In this document: piece after piece, positions 36,501 through 47,942 of the stretch | Numbering within the stretch: position 1 is the first letter of the stretch | Layout of the letters: every line of letters starts with the position of its first letter | The notes under the pieces: model-generated | What the model saw: only the letters and a program-made list of their open reading frames with translations | Told to the model about the DNA's origin: nothing | Database searches by the model: none | Position numbers and translations under genes: made by a program | Assembly (NCBI GenBank): GCA_013180625.2 | Contig: SNVD02010008.1 | Location: 1 to 64,000, forward strand | Length of the DNA: 64,000 nucleotides | Direction of reading: 5' to 3' | Origin: Boswellia sacra | Taxonomy: Eukaryota; Streptophyta; Magnoliopsida; Sapindales; Burseraceae

Positions 36501-37122
36501 ATATGAATCAGGTACTGCAATCTGTTAAGAAGGCTTTATTAAAGTTTCAAATGTCTTCTAACTGTTATATCTTTAGAAGGCTTTATCTGCAATCTATTCC
36601 AGGATTTGTAATATTGAAATTCTGTCATCTTTCAGGTTTGTACTTCAATGCTTAAAACCATCTTTTATTCTATTATCTAACATGTTTCAAAATTGAACTC
36701 AATACATTTAATCAAGTTCGCTATAGGTAATTTTTTTCAATCTTACCGATTCTTACTCACAAAAGATATGGCATTGAATAATTCCAAAAATATCAAGATA
36801 AAAAGATCTCCACGTAATTTGAAAGCTCAAAAAGTTAATATTAATTAAATCATTTTTAAGAGTCTAATCTGTGTAATAGCTTAGTCTAAACAATTCATCA
36901 ATAATGATGTTTAATTAACTTTCTAGAGCTTTATCCACTATTGGTCATGATAGCAGCCAAACTTTTGTTGCTTTTTACCATCTAATTCAATATTTAATTC
37001 TTAACTTATGTTGAATTTTTGAAATCGACACACTGCAATCCAAATAATATATAGACGTAAAAAGAGCTGAATTAAAATATATTTAAAAGATACCTAATAT
37101 ATAGATATATATGTCATGCTAG
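33541..37122. other. CACTA interior, left part
   Basis: Begins with pyrimidine-rich DNA (33630-33800; CCTCCATTTCCATCT recurs) that resembles a plant 5' leader, then intron-like AT-rich DNA with scattered GT and AG sites. Open frames such as 36329-36655 (plus, 108 codons) and 35512-35210 (minus, 100 codons) lack homology I can name and have no coding-like composition. A captured, spliced gene is possible but unproven. Confidence 0.35.

Positions 37123-37159
<37 letters not shown>
37123..37159. repeat. (TA)n microsatellite in the CACTA element
   Basis: About 18 uninterrupted TA units. Confidence 0.95.
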
Positions 37160-37162
<3 letters not shown>

Positions 37163-39114
37163 GTATATACTTTGTCTCCATCTAAGTCCAACCTAATTTT
37201 TGGAATAAAATGTCAAATAAGCAATCACATGGTCAAAAATTCAGCCACAACTTGCGATTTAAGTCCAAAGATGGAAGGGAATTCCTGCCAAACTTTCAAA
37301 TGAAAAAAGATTTGATTTCTATACCCAACACATCAAGTTTGCTTCCAACCTCATTAATGCAACAAGGTGATCTGGCTTCTCTTGCAACATGAAATACTCA
37401 TCATAAAAATCTTGTAGACCAAATATTCTACAAGAGAAGAGTAAGTATGAGGCTCAAATTAATTTTTCAATTTTATTAAGCTTTTATATAATTAACATGA
37501 ATTGATTAAATTGAATATAGTTGTGGCTGTTGTGTTACAAGACTTTGAGATGCAATATGCAAATAAAGTGAATTTAATTAGTATGTGAATAACGTGAAAT
37601 TGTTTCATGCGATATGTGGATTGGATTTGATTTTGTTGGAATTCTTGATTGGTGTCGTTGTTTGTTTTGTTAGATTGAAAGAAATGAATAACTTTTGTTA
37701 TTATTGTTATTTGGGCTCGATAGGTTTGTTTTTTATTTCCTTTAAAGCAAATTTTGAAGAAGTCTTTCATACCTGTCTTTAGGATTTGGATGATGATTGA
37801 TTGATCATAGGAGTTTTCTCTATTTGCAAGATCATAAAAGACAAGCAACTTAAGCTTTACATAAAATAGAGATGCCAGTGAAAGAAAGTTGTATCTGATT
37901 TGGAGTTTCTTATTGCTTAAAGTTTCATCCAATGCTTAGGATTCATGTGGAAATAGAGCATCTGCTGTCTAATTGGAGAGAGACAAATCGGTCTATTGCC
38001 TACCTCTCCAAGTCTAATTATTCTATGTGTCTCTATTATTAGTTTATTCTTGTGCATCGTTGATGACATCCCGCCGCCATCTGATTTGTTTTGAATGATG
38101 ACGTCATTAAAGGCTGTTGGTTGGATGCCTTCTAGCTTTCGACATCTTTTAAGCATGGATTCAAGTTTTGTGGTACAACATCATGAAATTCTTTTACTTT
38201 CTTCTAACATCCAAATGGGTGTTTAGAAATTGGTGGACATGAGTTTTTATCCTAGGGAATTAATCTGCTATAATAGTCTAATTAACCAGAGATCAAACTG
38301 CTAATGGTTTGAATTTAGGATGGAATAGAATATAGGGGAGAGAATGTAGGATGGAGTGCAATGAGAACTAGTTGAATGGCATAAGAAGATCCGTTGGAAA
38401 TTTGAAGTAGAGAGCTGACTTTTCATTTTGACTATTATTTTATTGGCTATGGCTGTAAGAATGAGGTAGTCTTGTTCTAAGTCTTCCCTTTCATTTTGAC
38501 TAACATGTTAGTTGAGCTTGGGACATGCTGCATCCAGTTCATCGAATTGCATTTAGGTTTTAACATAGACCTAAAATGGCATATGATTGTGGACATTGCA
38601 AATTGAAGGAGATCTTGATTATTTGGCTTGTTTTGCTTGTAGATATGAGGAGTTCCATCGATTTTGCTGGTCAATCAGTCAGCCTCTGCACTAGTAAGAG
38701 ATTCAGCTTTATATTTGTCTTGTTCAAGAGATCTTGCTTATAGAGTGTTCGATATTTCTTTTTCTGGTTTATAGACTTGGATTTCAGATTCTGGATTAGA
38801 ATATTAATGACAAATTATAATATATATATATCCTTTTTCTAGTCTCATCGGCTTGTAACTTTGAATTTAGATTTTGGAGGAATTAATAGTCTTGCATATT
38901 TATTGAATTGGGCTTTTTTTTTATGTGAATTGGATTATTTTTTTGAATGAACCTTTTTTGCCTGCTCGGTATGCTGATCAATTTAGTAATTAATTTGTTG
39001 AACTTGCTTCAGTTTTTCTTATAGCTGTTCTTGTATTTGTTGATTAATTTTAGTTGGCTTTTGTTTTGGGTTTGTGACAGTTTTGTACTTATAATTTCAA
39101 ATCAATTTTGAATA
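37160..39114. other. CACTA interior, right part
   Basis: No recognised coding sequence. The longest open frame (37932-37492, minus, 146 codons) is low-complexity in places and has no domain I know. Confidence 0.35.
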
Positions 39115-39460
39115 AATTTCAAAGCAAGGTAAATTTAAAAAAAAATTAAAAATAAGGGTAAATTTTTAAAAAACAAAATTATTGTTAAAGGCAAAAATAT
39201 AATTTTGAATAAATTTAAAAATAATAAATTAAAAAAATTGTAATTTTTAATAAATTTAAAATCAAGGGTATATTTAAAAAATTTAAAAATAAGGATAAAT
39301 TTAAAAAGGTTGCAATAGCGACAAAAATGCAATTTTAGTAAATTTCATAGCAGGGGTACATTTAAAAACATTTAAAAATAACGGTAAATTTAAAAAAAAT
39401 TACTATTAGTGGTAAAAATGTAATTTTAACAAATTTCAAAGCAAGGGTAAATTTGTAATT
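39115..39460. repeat. AT-rich degenerate tandem repeat in the CACTA element
   Basis: The phrases CAAGGGTAAATTTAAAAA and GGCAAAAATGTAATTTT (and variants) alternate about three times with a period near 110-130 bases. Confidence 0.6.
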
Positions 39461-39485
39461 TTATGTAAAATTATTATTTTTTTCA

Positions 39486-39733
39486 TTATTCAGTCTTTTA
39501 CGACGGCTTAAGTAGCCGCCGTAAATGAGGTGATGTAGATGGTCTTCTACGGCTATAAAAAGATCGCCGTAATTGATTATACTCTCGTGTTAAATGACCT
39601 AACGGACCGCCGCAGAAGATTTACGACCCATATTATTTAAGTCGATCCAAGGTCTGCTGTAAAGTCGTCGCAAAAATCCTTTTACGGTAGCAAAGCAGCC
39701 GCCGCAAATGACCCGTTTTTTTTTTTTGTAGTG
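39486..39733. repeat. CACTA right subterminal repeats and terminal inverted repeat
   Basis: Imperfect palindromic motifs built on TTTACGRCGGCT and AGCCGCCGTAAA recur several times in both orientations (39498-39715), ending in poly-T and GTAGTG. They are typical of CACTA subterminal transposase-binding regions. Confidence 0.8.
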
Positions 39734-40123
39734 AGAGCTCATTCATGTTCTGATTAGTTTTCATGAAATTGATATAGCTATGAATTGTGATGCTTGGATT
39801 TAATTACTAGCCACGACACAGCAATTCGAACCGTTTTGTCATAATTCTTTGACCAACTATTGTGCTTTTCTTGACTTTTCATTATAGAACTATTATCTAC
39901 TACTACTACTACTAATAATAATAATAATAATAATAATAACAACAACAACAATATTCTCTTTATATGAGCAAACCATGCTCAAGGTTCTAACACTTCATTT
40001 CCTAAAATTGATGCCCCATCGGCATGATATGCTTTGATTTTTCCAACTAGGTTACCATCAATGGTTCACAAAATAATTGTAAGAAATAAACATTGTTTGT
40101 TTCAATTTCTGAAGACTATTTAT
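39734..40123 (+). repeat. Repeat R, copy 2, between CACTA and Copia-3
   Basis: Colinear with 7923-8290 of R1. It ends in TTTAT (40119-40123), the left copy of the Copia-3 target duplication. Confidence 0.88.
39897..39951. repeat. Compound (CTA)(AAT)(ACA) microsatellite
   Basis: Orthologous to the pure AAT array at 8089-8131 in R1. Confidence 0.9.
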
Positions 40124-40684
40124 TGTTATGCACAAGCGGAAGCGATAACCAACAGAACAACCAAATGCACAACCACAACTATGCCAGATAATTGAATATA
40201 ATAGCAACTAAAGAGGCAACCAATCAATCACAATGCAGAAATAGAAAACACACCAGGATTTTAACGAGGTTCGGTATAAATACCTACGTCCTCGGGCGCG
40301 GCTAAAGAAACTTTCCACTATCTTCAAAGAGAATACAAACTTTTGGGCCACAATACAACACCACAACTATTGGGTAAAACTGCAATTACCCGAATAGTTG
40401 GGCCAAACTGTAATTACCCAAACAATTGGACAATACTACAAATACCCAAAACAAAGGGGGAAAACAAATTTTACAAACTTTAAGGTCCTTACTGAAAGGC
40501 CCTTAAACTATGAGGTCTTATTAGTGAGACCTTACAAATATGGGGGGTGGAATGATATTTCACTTAGGACACTTATATTTCTCCCACATGGCCTCTTTTA
40601 TAAGGCCAATGTGAGACCCAACTTTGCTTCTTCAAGCAATATGGGATCTCTCCCACTTTGTTTTCATATGGCCAAACACCAACA
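40124..40684 (-). repeat. Copia-3 3' LTR (561 bp)
   Basis: Plus-strand ends TGTTATGCAC and CACCAACA; same length as the partner at 44949-45509. A TATAAAAG box (minus) is at 40595-40602. Confidence 0.95.
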
Positions 40685-40698
40685 AATCTCCACCTTAG
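40685..40698 (-). other. Polypurine tract of Copia-3
   Basis: The minus strand reads CTAAGGTGGAGATT directly before the 3' LTR. Confidence 0.75.
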
Positions 40699-40746
40699 TG
40701 AATATGCCAACCCATCACAAAACTCTTTTTTTTCCCATATTCTCTA

Positions 40747-41331
40747 TCACAACTGCAACGCCTCCAAATACGCCCAATGGCGCGGCCAAACTCGTACAAT
40801 GTTGATCAAGTCCAAACAATGACTGAACTTGATCGCTGTCACAACCTTAGTCAACATATCTGCGGGATTCTCGGCAGTCTCAATCTTCTGAAGTAAGATT
40901 CTTCCTTCATCAATGATCTCCCGCACAAAATGATACCGAACATCAATATGCTTCGTACGAACATGGAACATTGGATTCTTCGCTAAGTGAATAGCACTCT
41001 GACTGTCAGAATAAAGAGTGATCTTCTTCTGCCCAATTCCCAATTCATCCAGCAATCCCTGTAACCAAATAGCTTCCTTCACAGCCTCTGTCATAGCCAT
41101 ATACTCTGCCTCTGTAGTAGACAAAGCCACTGTAGACTGTAAAGTAGACTTCCAACTCACTGGTGCTCTTGCAAGAGTAAACACATAACCGGTTGTCGAC
41201 CGACGTTTATCCAAATCACCAGCATAATCTGAATCAACATAACCAATAGCATACTGACCACATGTATCATCTCTCTCAAAGACTAAGCCAACATCCACGA
41301 TTTTCAACAAATACCGTAGAATCCATTTCAC
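40747..41331 (-). pseudogene. Copia-3 RNase H
   Basis: 194 open codons in the same frame as the upstream RT, from which two adjacent stops separate it. It shows [63 protein letters not shown] and [14 protein letters not shown], then [11 protein letters not shown]. The acidic residues of the RNase H active site appear present. It would degrade template RNA during cDNA synthesis. Confidence 0.93.
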
Positions 41332-41337
41332 TGCTTA

Positions 41338-42519
41338 CTAATGTCCTTTACCAGGATCATGCATATACCTGCTCACAACTCCAACTGCATGTGAAATGTC
41401 GGGTCTTGTACACACCATAGCATACATCAGGCTACCAACTGCATTAGCATACAGAACTCGAGACATATACTCTCGTTCCTCATATGTACTAGGAGATAAA
41501 GATGCACTGAGCTTCATATGAGGAGCAAGTGGGGTACTTACAGGTTTTGACTGCTCTGTAATGCCAAACCGCTGTAATACCTTCTTCAGATACTGCTTCT
41601 GAGTCAAACAAATATTGTTTCTTCCTCTATCTCTGCTAATCTCCATGCCAAGAATCTTCTTAGCTTCACCCAAATCTTTCATCTCAAACTCTCGATTCAG
41701 CTGAGTTTTCAACTTTGCAATTTCTTCAACATTCGTCGAAGCTATCAACATATCATCAACATATAAGAGTAGATAAATGAAAGAACCATCATGTAGCCTC
41801 CGAAAATACACACAATTATCAAATTTGCTTCTTGTGTACTTCTGACCCATCATAAACCGATCAAATCGCTTATACCACTGTCTGGGAGATTGCTTCAAAC
41901 CATAAAGCGATCTTTTCAGTTTGCATACCAAATTTTCCTTACCAGCAACTTTGAATCCCTCTGGCTGAGTCATATAGATTTCCTCTTCCAAGTCACCATG
42001 TAAAAATGTAGTTTTTACATCAAGTTGAACTAGTTCCATATTCATCTGAGCTACCAAAGCCAACAAAATTCTAATGGAAGAATGTTTCACAACTGGAGAA
42101 AATATCTCATTGTCATCAATTCCTTCCCTCTGAGCGTAGCCTTTAGCCACCAACCTTGCCTTGTAGCGGACGTCATTCTTGTCAGGAAATCCATCTTTCT
42201 TTGCATATACCCATTTGCACCCAATTGTCTTTTTACCCTTCGGTAGTTGAGCTAGCTCCCAAGTTTCATTCTTCTGAAGAGACTGCATCTCTTCGCTCAT
42301 AGCTGTCTTCCACTCATCAACTTCAGAACATCTGACTGCCTCTCTATAAGTGGAAGGAACATCAGCATCTACAATTGGAAGTGCATAGGCCACCATATCA
42401 GCAAATCGAGCAGGTCTGCGAATCTCACGTCTTGGCCTATTAACTGCAATAGATTCTTGTTGCTGTAGAGGTTCCTGAGTAGAACCCTCACCATCATCTC
42501 CCAAATCTCCCTCTGTCAT
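41338..42519 (-). pseudogene. Copia-3 reverse transcriptase
   Basis: 394 codons covering a complete copia RT: EWKTAMSEEMQSLQKNETWE, GCKWVYAKKDG, ARLVAKGYAQREGIDDNEIF, VQLDVKTTFLHGDLEEEIYM, SLYGLKQSPRQWYKRFD and the catalytic LLLYVDDMLIA. It starts at an ATG overlapping the integrase stop (ATGA), the sign of a one-base frameshift at about 42516-42520. It ends in PGKGH followed by TAG TAA, where relatives keep Trp-Glu. Confidence 0.94.
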
Positions 42520-43493
42520 AGGAGTACAATATCTGTCTCAACAGATCTAACTGGGTTCAATGTCGTCGTTTCAAACTCCACCTGCTGCTGAGTATGCTCC
42601 ACCTGCTGTGGAGTACCATTCACCTTTGTCTGATTTTCTGATTTCTTCAACATTGAAGACTCATCAAATGTCACATCTCTGCTGGATACAATCTTCCTCA
42701 AACTAGGACACCAAAGACGATATCCTTTTACTCCCGAAGCAAATCCCAAGAAAATCGCTTTCTTGGCTCTAGAATCCAACTTAGATTCTTTCACATGATA
42801 ATATGCAGTAGAACCAAAAACATGTAAAGAATCATAATCAGAAACCGGTTGTCCAGACCATACCTCCAATGGAGTTATATCACCAATAGCAGCTGAACGT
42901 AGACGATTAATGAGATGACACGCATAAGTCACAGCCTCAGCCCAAAATTCTTTGCCCAACCCAGCATTGGACAACATACATCGAACTTTCTCCAGCAATG
43001 TCCGGTTCATGCGTTCTACCACCCCATTCTGCTGCGGTGTACCTCTAACAGTAAAATGACGTACTATACCCTCATCTTGACACAATTTCAAAAACTGATC
43101 ACTGCAATACTCACCACCATTATCTGTTCTGAGATGCTTGATCTCCTTGCCAGTCTGTGTCTCAATCATGTTTTTCCATTTAAGGAAAACACGAAGTACA
43201 TCATTTTTCGATTTCAAACAGTACACCCAAGTTCTTCTGGAAAAGTCATCAACAAAAGTAACAAAGTAGTGCCTACCTCCCATAGATACGGTTTTAGTAG
43301 GTCCCCATACATCTGAGTGAACGTAATCAAGAATACCCTTGGTATTATGAATAGCGGTGCCAAATTTCACTCTCTTCTGCTTTCCCAGAACACAATGCTC
43401 ACAAAAATCCAGCTTGCAGGTCTTTGCACCTTTCAATAAGCCTCGTTTTACCAAACTGAATAAGGCTTTCTCACCTGCATGTCCCAAACGCAT
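42516..43493 (-). pseudogene. Copia-3 integrase
   Basis: 325 codons. It opens with MRLGHAGE and the FCEHCVLGKQKRVKF part of the zinc finger. The DDE core follows: VHSDVWGP, RTDNGGEYCSDQF and QQNGVVERMNRTLLEKVRCM (D, D and E visible). A C-terminal region then reads KKAIFLGFASGVKGYRLW. It inserts cDNA into the host chromosome. A single TAA (43515-43517) separates it from Gag-protease in the same frame. Confidence 0.94.
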
Positions 43494-43514
43494 ATGCCAC
43501 AGTCTCGTAATCTC

Positions 43515-44783
43515 TTAATCTGCATCATTATCAGAAATCGTAGCCGCTGATCCAATAACCGTACTACCATTATAGTAATACAAGTTGTTCCTCCTAGTGC
43601 CTTTCAATACCACAAGAGCGCCTGAAGTGACCCTCAGAATACCATCTCGAATAGATATACCACAGCCTTTAGATTCTAAGGCTCCCAAAGAGATGAGATT
43701 CTTCTTCAACTTCGGTACATACCGAACATCTGTCAGAACTCTAGTCAGTCCATCATGATTCCTCAATCGGATCGAACCTATCCCAGCAGTATGGCAAATA
43801 TCATCATTACCCATATACACAACTCCACAATCAAGCTCTTCAAACTGAAAGAACCAATCCCGATGTGGACACATATGATAAGTACAACCCGAATCCATAA
43901 TCCATTCATTAGAAACAGAAGTGGATGGATGACCAACTAGACATATATCTGAATCACTTTCATCTTCACGCTCAACAACACATGCATCAGAAATAGCCTT
44001 GCCCTTATCTTTCTTTTTCAACTTAGGACAATCTTTCTTCCAATGCCCTTTCTCACGACAAAAGGCACACTCATCTTTTCCTAATCTACCCTTCGACCAA
44101 GATTTTCCCCTTTTTCTTGGTTTCCTACTTTGACTACGCCCTCTCACTGTTAATGCATCTACTGACTCATCCCTATGTTCCCTTTGATCTTTCTTACGAA
44201 TTTCATAATTCAACAAAGCAGAACAAACTTCTTCAAAAGATAGTTTATCTTTCCCATGGATAAGAGTAATGCACAAATAATCTAATTCATCCGAAAGTGA
44301 GCCAATCAATAGCATAGCCTTAATTTCATCTTTGAATGTTTCATCTAAGTTTAACAAATCAGTAATTAACTTATTAAACTCATCAATATGAGAACTGATG
44401 CTCGTACTTGGTTTCAACTGGAGACGGAACAATCTCTTCAATAGGTACAGCCGATTCTCATTGCTTTTCTTCATATAATTGTTTTCCAGCGCCTTCCACA
44501 GTTTGCTTGCAGATGTCTCCTTAGTGAACGGATACTTTTGTTCTCTACACAAGCAAGAGCGAATCAACCCACAAGCTTTTATATTCATCCTGTCCCAATC
44601 CCTTGCACTGATATCTTCTGGTTTTGTTTCTTCCAGAACAATATCCAAATCTTGCTGATACAACCCGTCCAACACCTCACTCTGCCATAAGCCGAAATTA
44701 TTTCGGCCATCAAATTTTTCAACATCTATTTTTGCATTTGTCACAGTCACTGTCTTGTTAGGTACAGTTGACGATGATGCCAT
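43515..44783 (-). pseudogene. Copia-3 Gag, zinc knuckle, protease and GAG-pre-integrase
   Basis: 422 codons starting at an ATG ~150 bases inside the primer site. Residues ~15-200 are Gag (KFDGRNNFGLWQSEVLDGLY, then the UBN2-type helical part). A knuckle CAFCREKGHWKKDC (CCHC intact) lies near residue 237. The protease motif EWIMDSGCTYHMC is near residue 290, and the pre-integrase region reaches the stop at 43515. The upstream start is preferred because Gag homology begins within 15 residues. Confidence 0.94.
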
Positions 44784-44934
44784 AACTACCTCTCAGAAAT
44801 AAGCTCGATACACAAATCACCAATAACCAAGCTCCAACAAACTATTATATTCAATAACTAGCAATCCAAAATCAACAGCCCAGAACAGTAGTAAGTGCTT
44901 CAATGAAATAGCAACTAACTACCCAAAACCTTCG

Positions 44935-44946
44935 GCTCTGATACCA
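44935..44946 (-). other. Primer-binding site of Copia-3
   Basis: The minus strand reads TGGTATCAGAGC two bases from the 5' LTR edge (44949). Confidence 0.92.
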
Positions 44947-44948
44947 AT

Positions 44949-45509
44949 TGTTATGCACAAGCGGAAGCGATAACCAACAGAACAACCAAATGCACAACCA
45001 CAACTATGCCAGATAATTGAATATAATAGGAACTAAAGAGGCAACCAATCAATCACAATGCAGAAATAGAAAACACACCAGGATTTTAACGAGGTTCGGT
45101 ATAAATACCTACGTCCTCGGGCGCCGCTAAAGAAACTTTCCACTATCTTCAAAGAGAATACAAACTTTTGGGCCACAATACAATACCACAACTATTGGGT
45201 AAAACTGCAATTACCCGAATAGTTGGGTCAAACTGTAATTACCCAAATAATTGGACAATACTACAAATACCCAAAACAAAGGGGGAAAACAAATTTGACA
45301 AACTTTAAGGTCCTTACTGAAAGGCCCTTAAACTATGAGGTCTTATTATGAGACCTTACAAATATGGGGGGTGAAATGATATTTCACTTGGGACACTTAT
45401 ATTTCTCCCACATGGCCTCTTTTATAAGGCCAATGTGAGACCCAACTTTGCTTCTTCAAGCAATGTGGGATCTCTCCCACTTTGTTTTCATATGAGCCAA
45501 ACACCAACA
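44949..45509 (-). repeat. Copia-3 5' LTR (561 bp)
   Basis: Pairs with 40124-40684. It carries the TATAAAAG box at 45419-45426 (minus) in position to transcribe the element. Differences from the partner include substitutions and single-base indels (for example GTGAGACC versus TGAGACC near 45350). Confidence 0.95.
45419..45426 (-). promoter_or_regulatory. Putative TATA box of the Copia-3 5' LTR
   Basis: TATAAAAG on the minus strand, conserved in both LTRs. Confidence 0.5.
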
Positions 45510-47456
45510 TTTATTTCCACTGAAATGATTATATATAGATCGAGTGATTCCAAGATTAATTAGTTTGGATTATTTTTGAGCTTGGATCAAGGACAAACAC
45601 TATTATATAAAACATCAAATTATTGGTTTTCAATTCAACTTATCAATGAGTACCAATCAATAAGTAAAGTTGATTCACTTTCTGCTCTTTCCCTTTCACT
45701 AACTCTCTAAAGCACTCCTCTCCTCTCTATCTGTGTCTCGTTTGCTTTTCCTCCAATTTCTCTTCTTCTATTTTTCTCCCACAGCCCCAGTATTTTCATT
45801 TTGATAACAACTTTCCCCTACTTATGTTATTAGACTAATATTATTGCTCGTTACCTAGCCATAAGCTTTACGGCTTCCCACCACTCCTATACCACTAGTT
45901 TTGGCAACTTTCATGAGCTGTGAATACATTATTTTCCACAATAGAAATTCCCATATTCAAAGTCTCCTCCAAGCTGTGAGGCTTAGTTTTTATAATAAGA
46001 TAGTTAAATTTCATATCTATAATATAAGAAAAAAAATAAAGACAGAGAATGAAATAATTCTAAGTCTTTTATAAAGACAAAGTATAGTAACTTTCAAAAT
46101 GTCTTAATTTTGTTTTCTTTGAAATTGGTGCATATGAGTGTTACTTTCCACAATAGGGATTCCCACAACATTCAAAGACTCCTTCAAACCGTGAGACTTG
46201 ATTTTTATAACAAGGTAATCAAATTTCATATCTATAATATAAGAAAATGAAAATAAAGTCATGGAGGGGGGTAATTCTATATCTTTTATAAAGACAAGGA
46301 AAGTATAGCAACTTTTAAAACGTCTTAATTTTATTTCCTGTGAAACTAGTGCATATATGAGCTTTAAATACATTATTTTCCACAATAGGGATTCCCTACT
46401 TACGTCGTCGCCGTTTTCATCATCATTGTTATTATTATCATCACTCCTTTTCTTTACTAAATGACGATTTAATTATTTAAATTTTAGAATAATTATTTTC
46501 AAAAAATGGGCGTAAAAAGTTTTTTCTTTTTCTTTTTTAAATAACTATAGCCCACTCCAGCCCAACGCATAACTCTATATTTAATTTTTTTATTGAAAAT
46601 TTAGTTTTTTAATTCTTAGAAAAAGTATATGACGCTATATATGTTTCTTTCTTGTAGGTGTTTTCAAGTGATTGATAAAAAATATGCACAAGTCGTGTAT
46701 TATTATCAAGTGATTAAATAAAGAAAAAGCATTTATAATGACCATTGAAAATGAAAATGAAAAGAAGATAGAAAAGAATTGATTGAAATTAATTTTCCAT
46801 ATATGAAGTAGAGTCGAATCAATTTACCACATGATTTCTATGAAAATCAAAATTATTTTCCTTTAGGTTACGTACGTCTCTTACCATGCTAAAAGATTAT
46901 AAATATGCGGGCGACGAAACACATTTATATGTTAAGACTCATTAACCTTATTAATTAAAATCTATGAAACTCATTTTAATCTAAGCTGTACTTGATTTTC
47001 AATAATTATAATATCGTTTACTTTTGTTATAATAAGATTTTTTTTTTTGTGTTGTTTGTAAAATCCTATGTTATTTTTATTTAGGGTAGGGCTATGTCAA
47101 CCGGCCTCAAAAGGTCTCTCCACAATCATTTTTTAAGCCCACTAGTAAATTTTTTAAAGCTACAATTTCCAATACGTGATGTTTGGTTTTTTCAATAATA
47201 GCTTGGGAGCTACATTTGTGCTCCGTTTAGACATCTCACCTTAAGAATTAATAAATAAAGCTTCTAAATATAAAAACAAGTATAATAACTTTCAAGTAAA
47301 AAATAAAATAAAAATTACGATAAAAACTTTTTAGATCTATTAAGTTGTAACTGACTCGAATAATTAAATAATTCCTCGGGTTACTAAATTTATAGGCAGC
47401 CAGTGGCACTGAAGAACTAATGAATCCTTTATTCAATCATTCCATAACTTCTTTCA
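45510..47456 (+). repeat. Repeat R, copy 2, remaining left part, core and right part
   Basis: 45515-45815 matches 8292-8602, then runs without a break into the core (18603-19828 in R1), showing the pre-insertion state of Gypsy-1. Core subunits of 213-231 bp have landmarks near 45932, 46145 and 46376. From 46940 it continues past the R1 break point into a right part shared with R3 (53640-53823). 47240-47456 shows nothing recognisable. No coding sequence is supported. Confidence 0.85.
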
Positions 47457-47942
47457 CCGCCCCACTTCTTTCATCTTGCAGCAACTTTCTCCTACTTTTA
47501 TTATTACACTAATATTATTGCTCATTACCTAACAATAACCTTCACGACTTCTCCCCACGCCTATGCCACTAGTTTTGCCAACTTTCACCCTTTTTTTTTT
47601 TAAAACATATGAGCTCTAAATACATTATTTTCCATAAGAAGATTCCCACGATATCGAAGTCTCCTCCAAGTCATCTTGCAATATTCAAAGTCTCCTTCAA
47701 ACTGTAAAGTTTGATTTTTATAATAAGATTATAGTCAAATTTTATATCTATAATATAAGGAAAAAAATGAAGACATAGAATGAGATAATTCTAAGTCTTC
47801 TATTAAAATAAGAAAAGTGTAGTAAATTTCAAAATGTACTCTTAATTTTATTTTCTATGAAATTAGTGCATATTAACTTTAAATACATTATTTTCCACAA
47901 CTAACTGGAATTCCCTACTTACATCACCGTCGCCATCATCAT
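47457..47942 (+). repeat. Repeat R, copy 3, core up to Copia-4
   Basis: Starts near CAACTTTCTCCTAC and matches 18598-19290 and 45817-46420 with more divergence, including one subunit step of ~262 bp. It lacks the left part. It ends in ATCAT (47938-47942), the left target duplicate of Copia-4. Confidence 0.8.

Larger units (their letters stand above)
33474..39733. mobile_element. CACTA (CMC/En-Spm-type) DNA transposon, non-autonomous
   Basis: Ends are CACTACAAAAAA (33474) and TTTTTTTGTAGTG (to 39733), inverted repeats starting with the diagnostic CACTA. The flanks carry a 3-bp duplication AGA (33471-33473 and 39734-39736), and R1 has the single-copy site CCACAAGAGCTC near 7918. Subterminal GCCGCC/ACGGC motifs cluster at the right end. 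The 6,260-bp interior shows no transposase or other domain I recognise: short open frames, poly-pyrimidine tracts, a TA array and AT-rich repeats. It therefore looks mobilised in trans. Confidence 0.9.
40124..45509 (-). mobile_element. Copia-3: nearly intact, young Ty1/copia element
   Basis: 5,386 bp with two 561-bp LTRs, exact target duplication TTTAT (40119-40123, 45510-45514), iMet primer site and polypurine tract. By eye the LTRs differ at about a dozen positions (near 2%), which points to a recent insertion. The polyprotein has one stop after the pre-integrase, one frameshift after integrase and two adjacent stops before RNase H. Otherwise it is complete. Confidence 0.95.

Noticed and set aside
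36329..36655. 108-codon frame in the CACTA interior as a possible captured gene
   Set aside because: No recognisable domain, AT-driven composition and no conserved splice or start context.
40398..40805. 135-codon plus-strand frame across the Copia-3 LTR
   Set aside because: It overlaps the LTR, polypurine tract and RNase H end on the other strand, with no protein similarity.
42915..43316. 133-codon plus-strand frame opposite Copia-3 integrase
   Set aside because: Shadow of the conserved integrase coding sequence on the minus strand.
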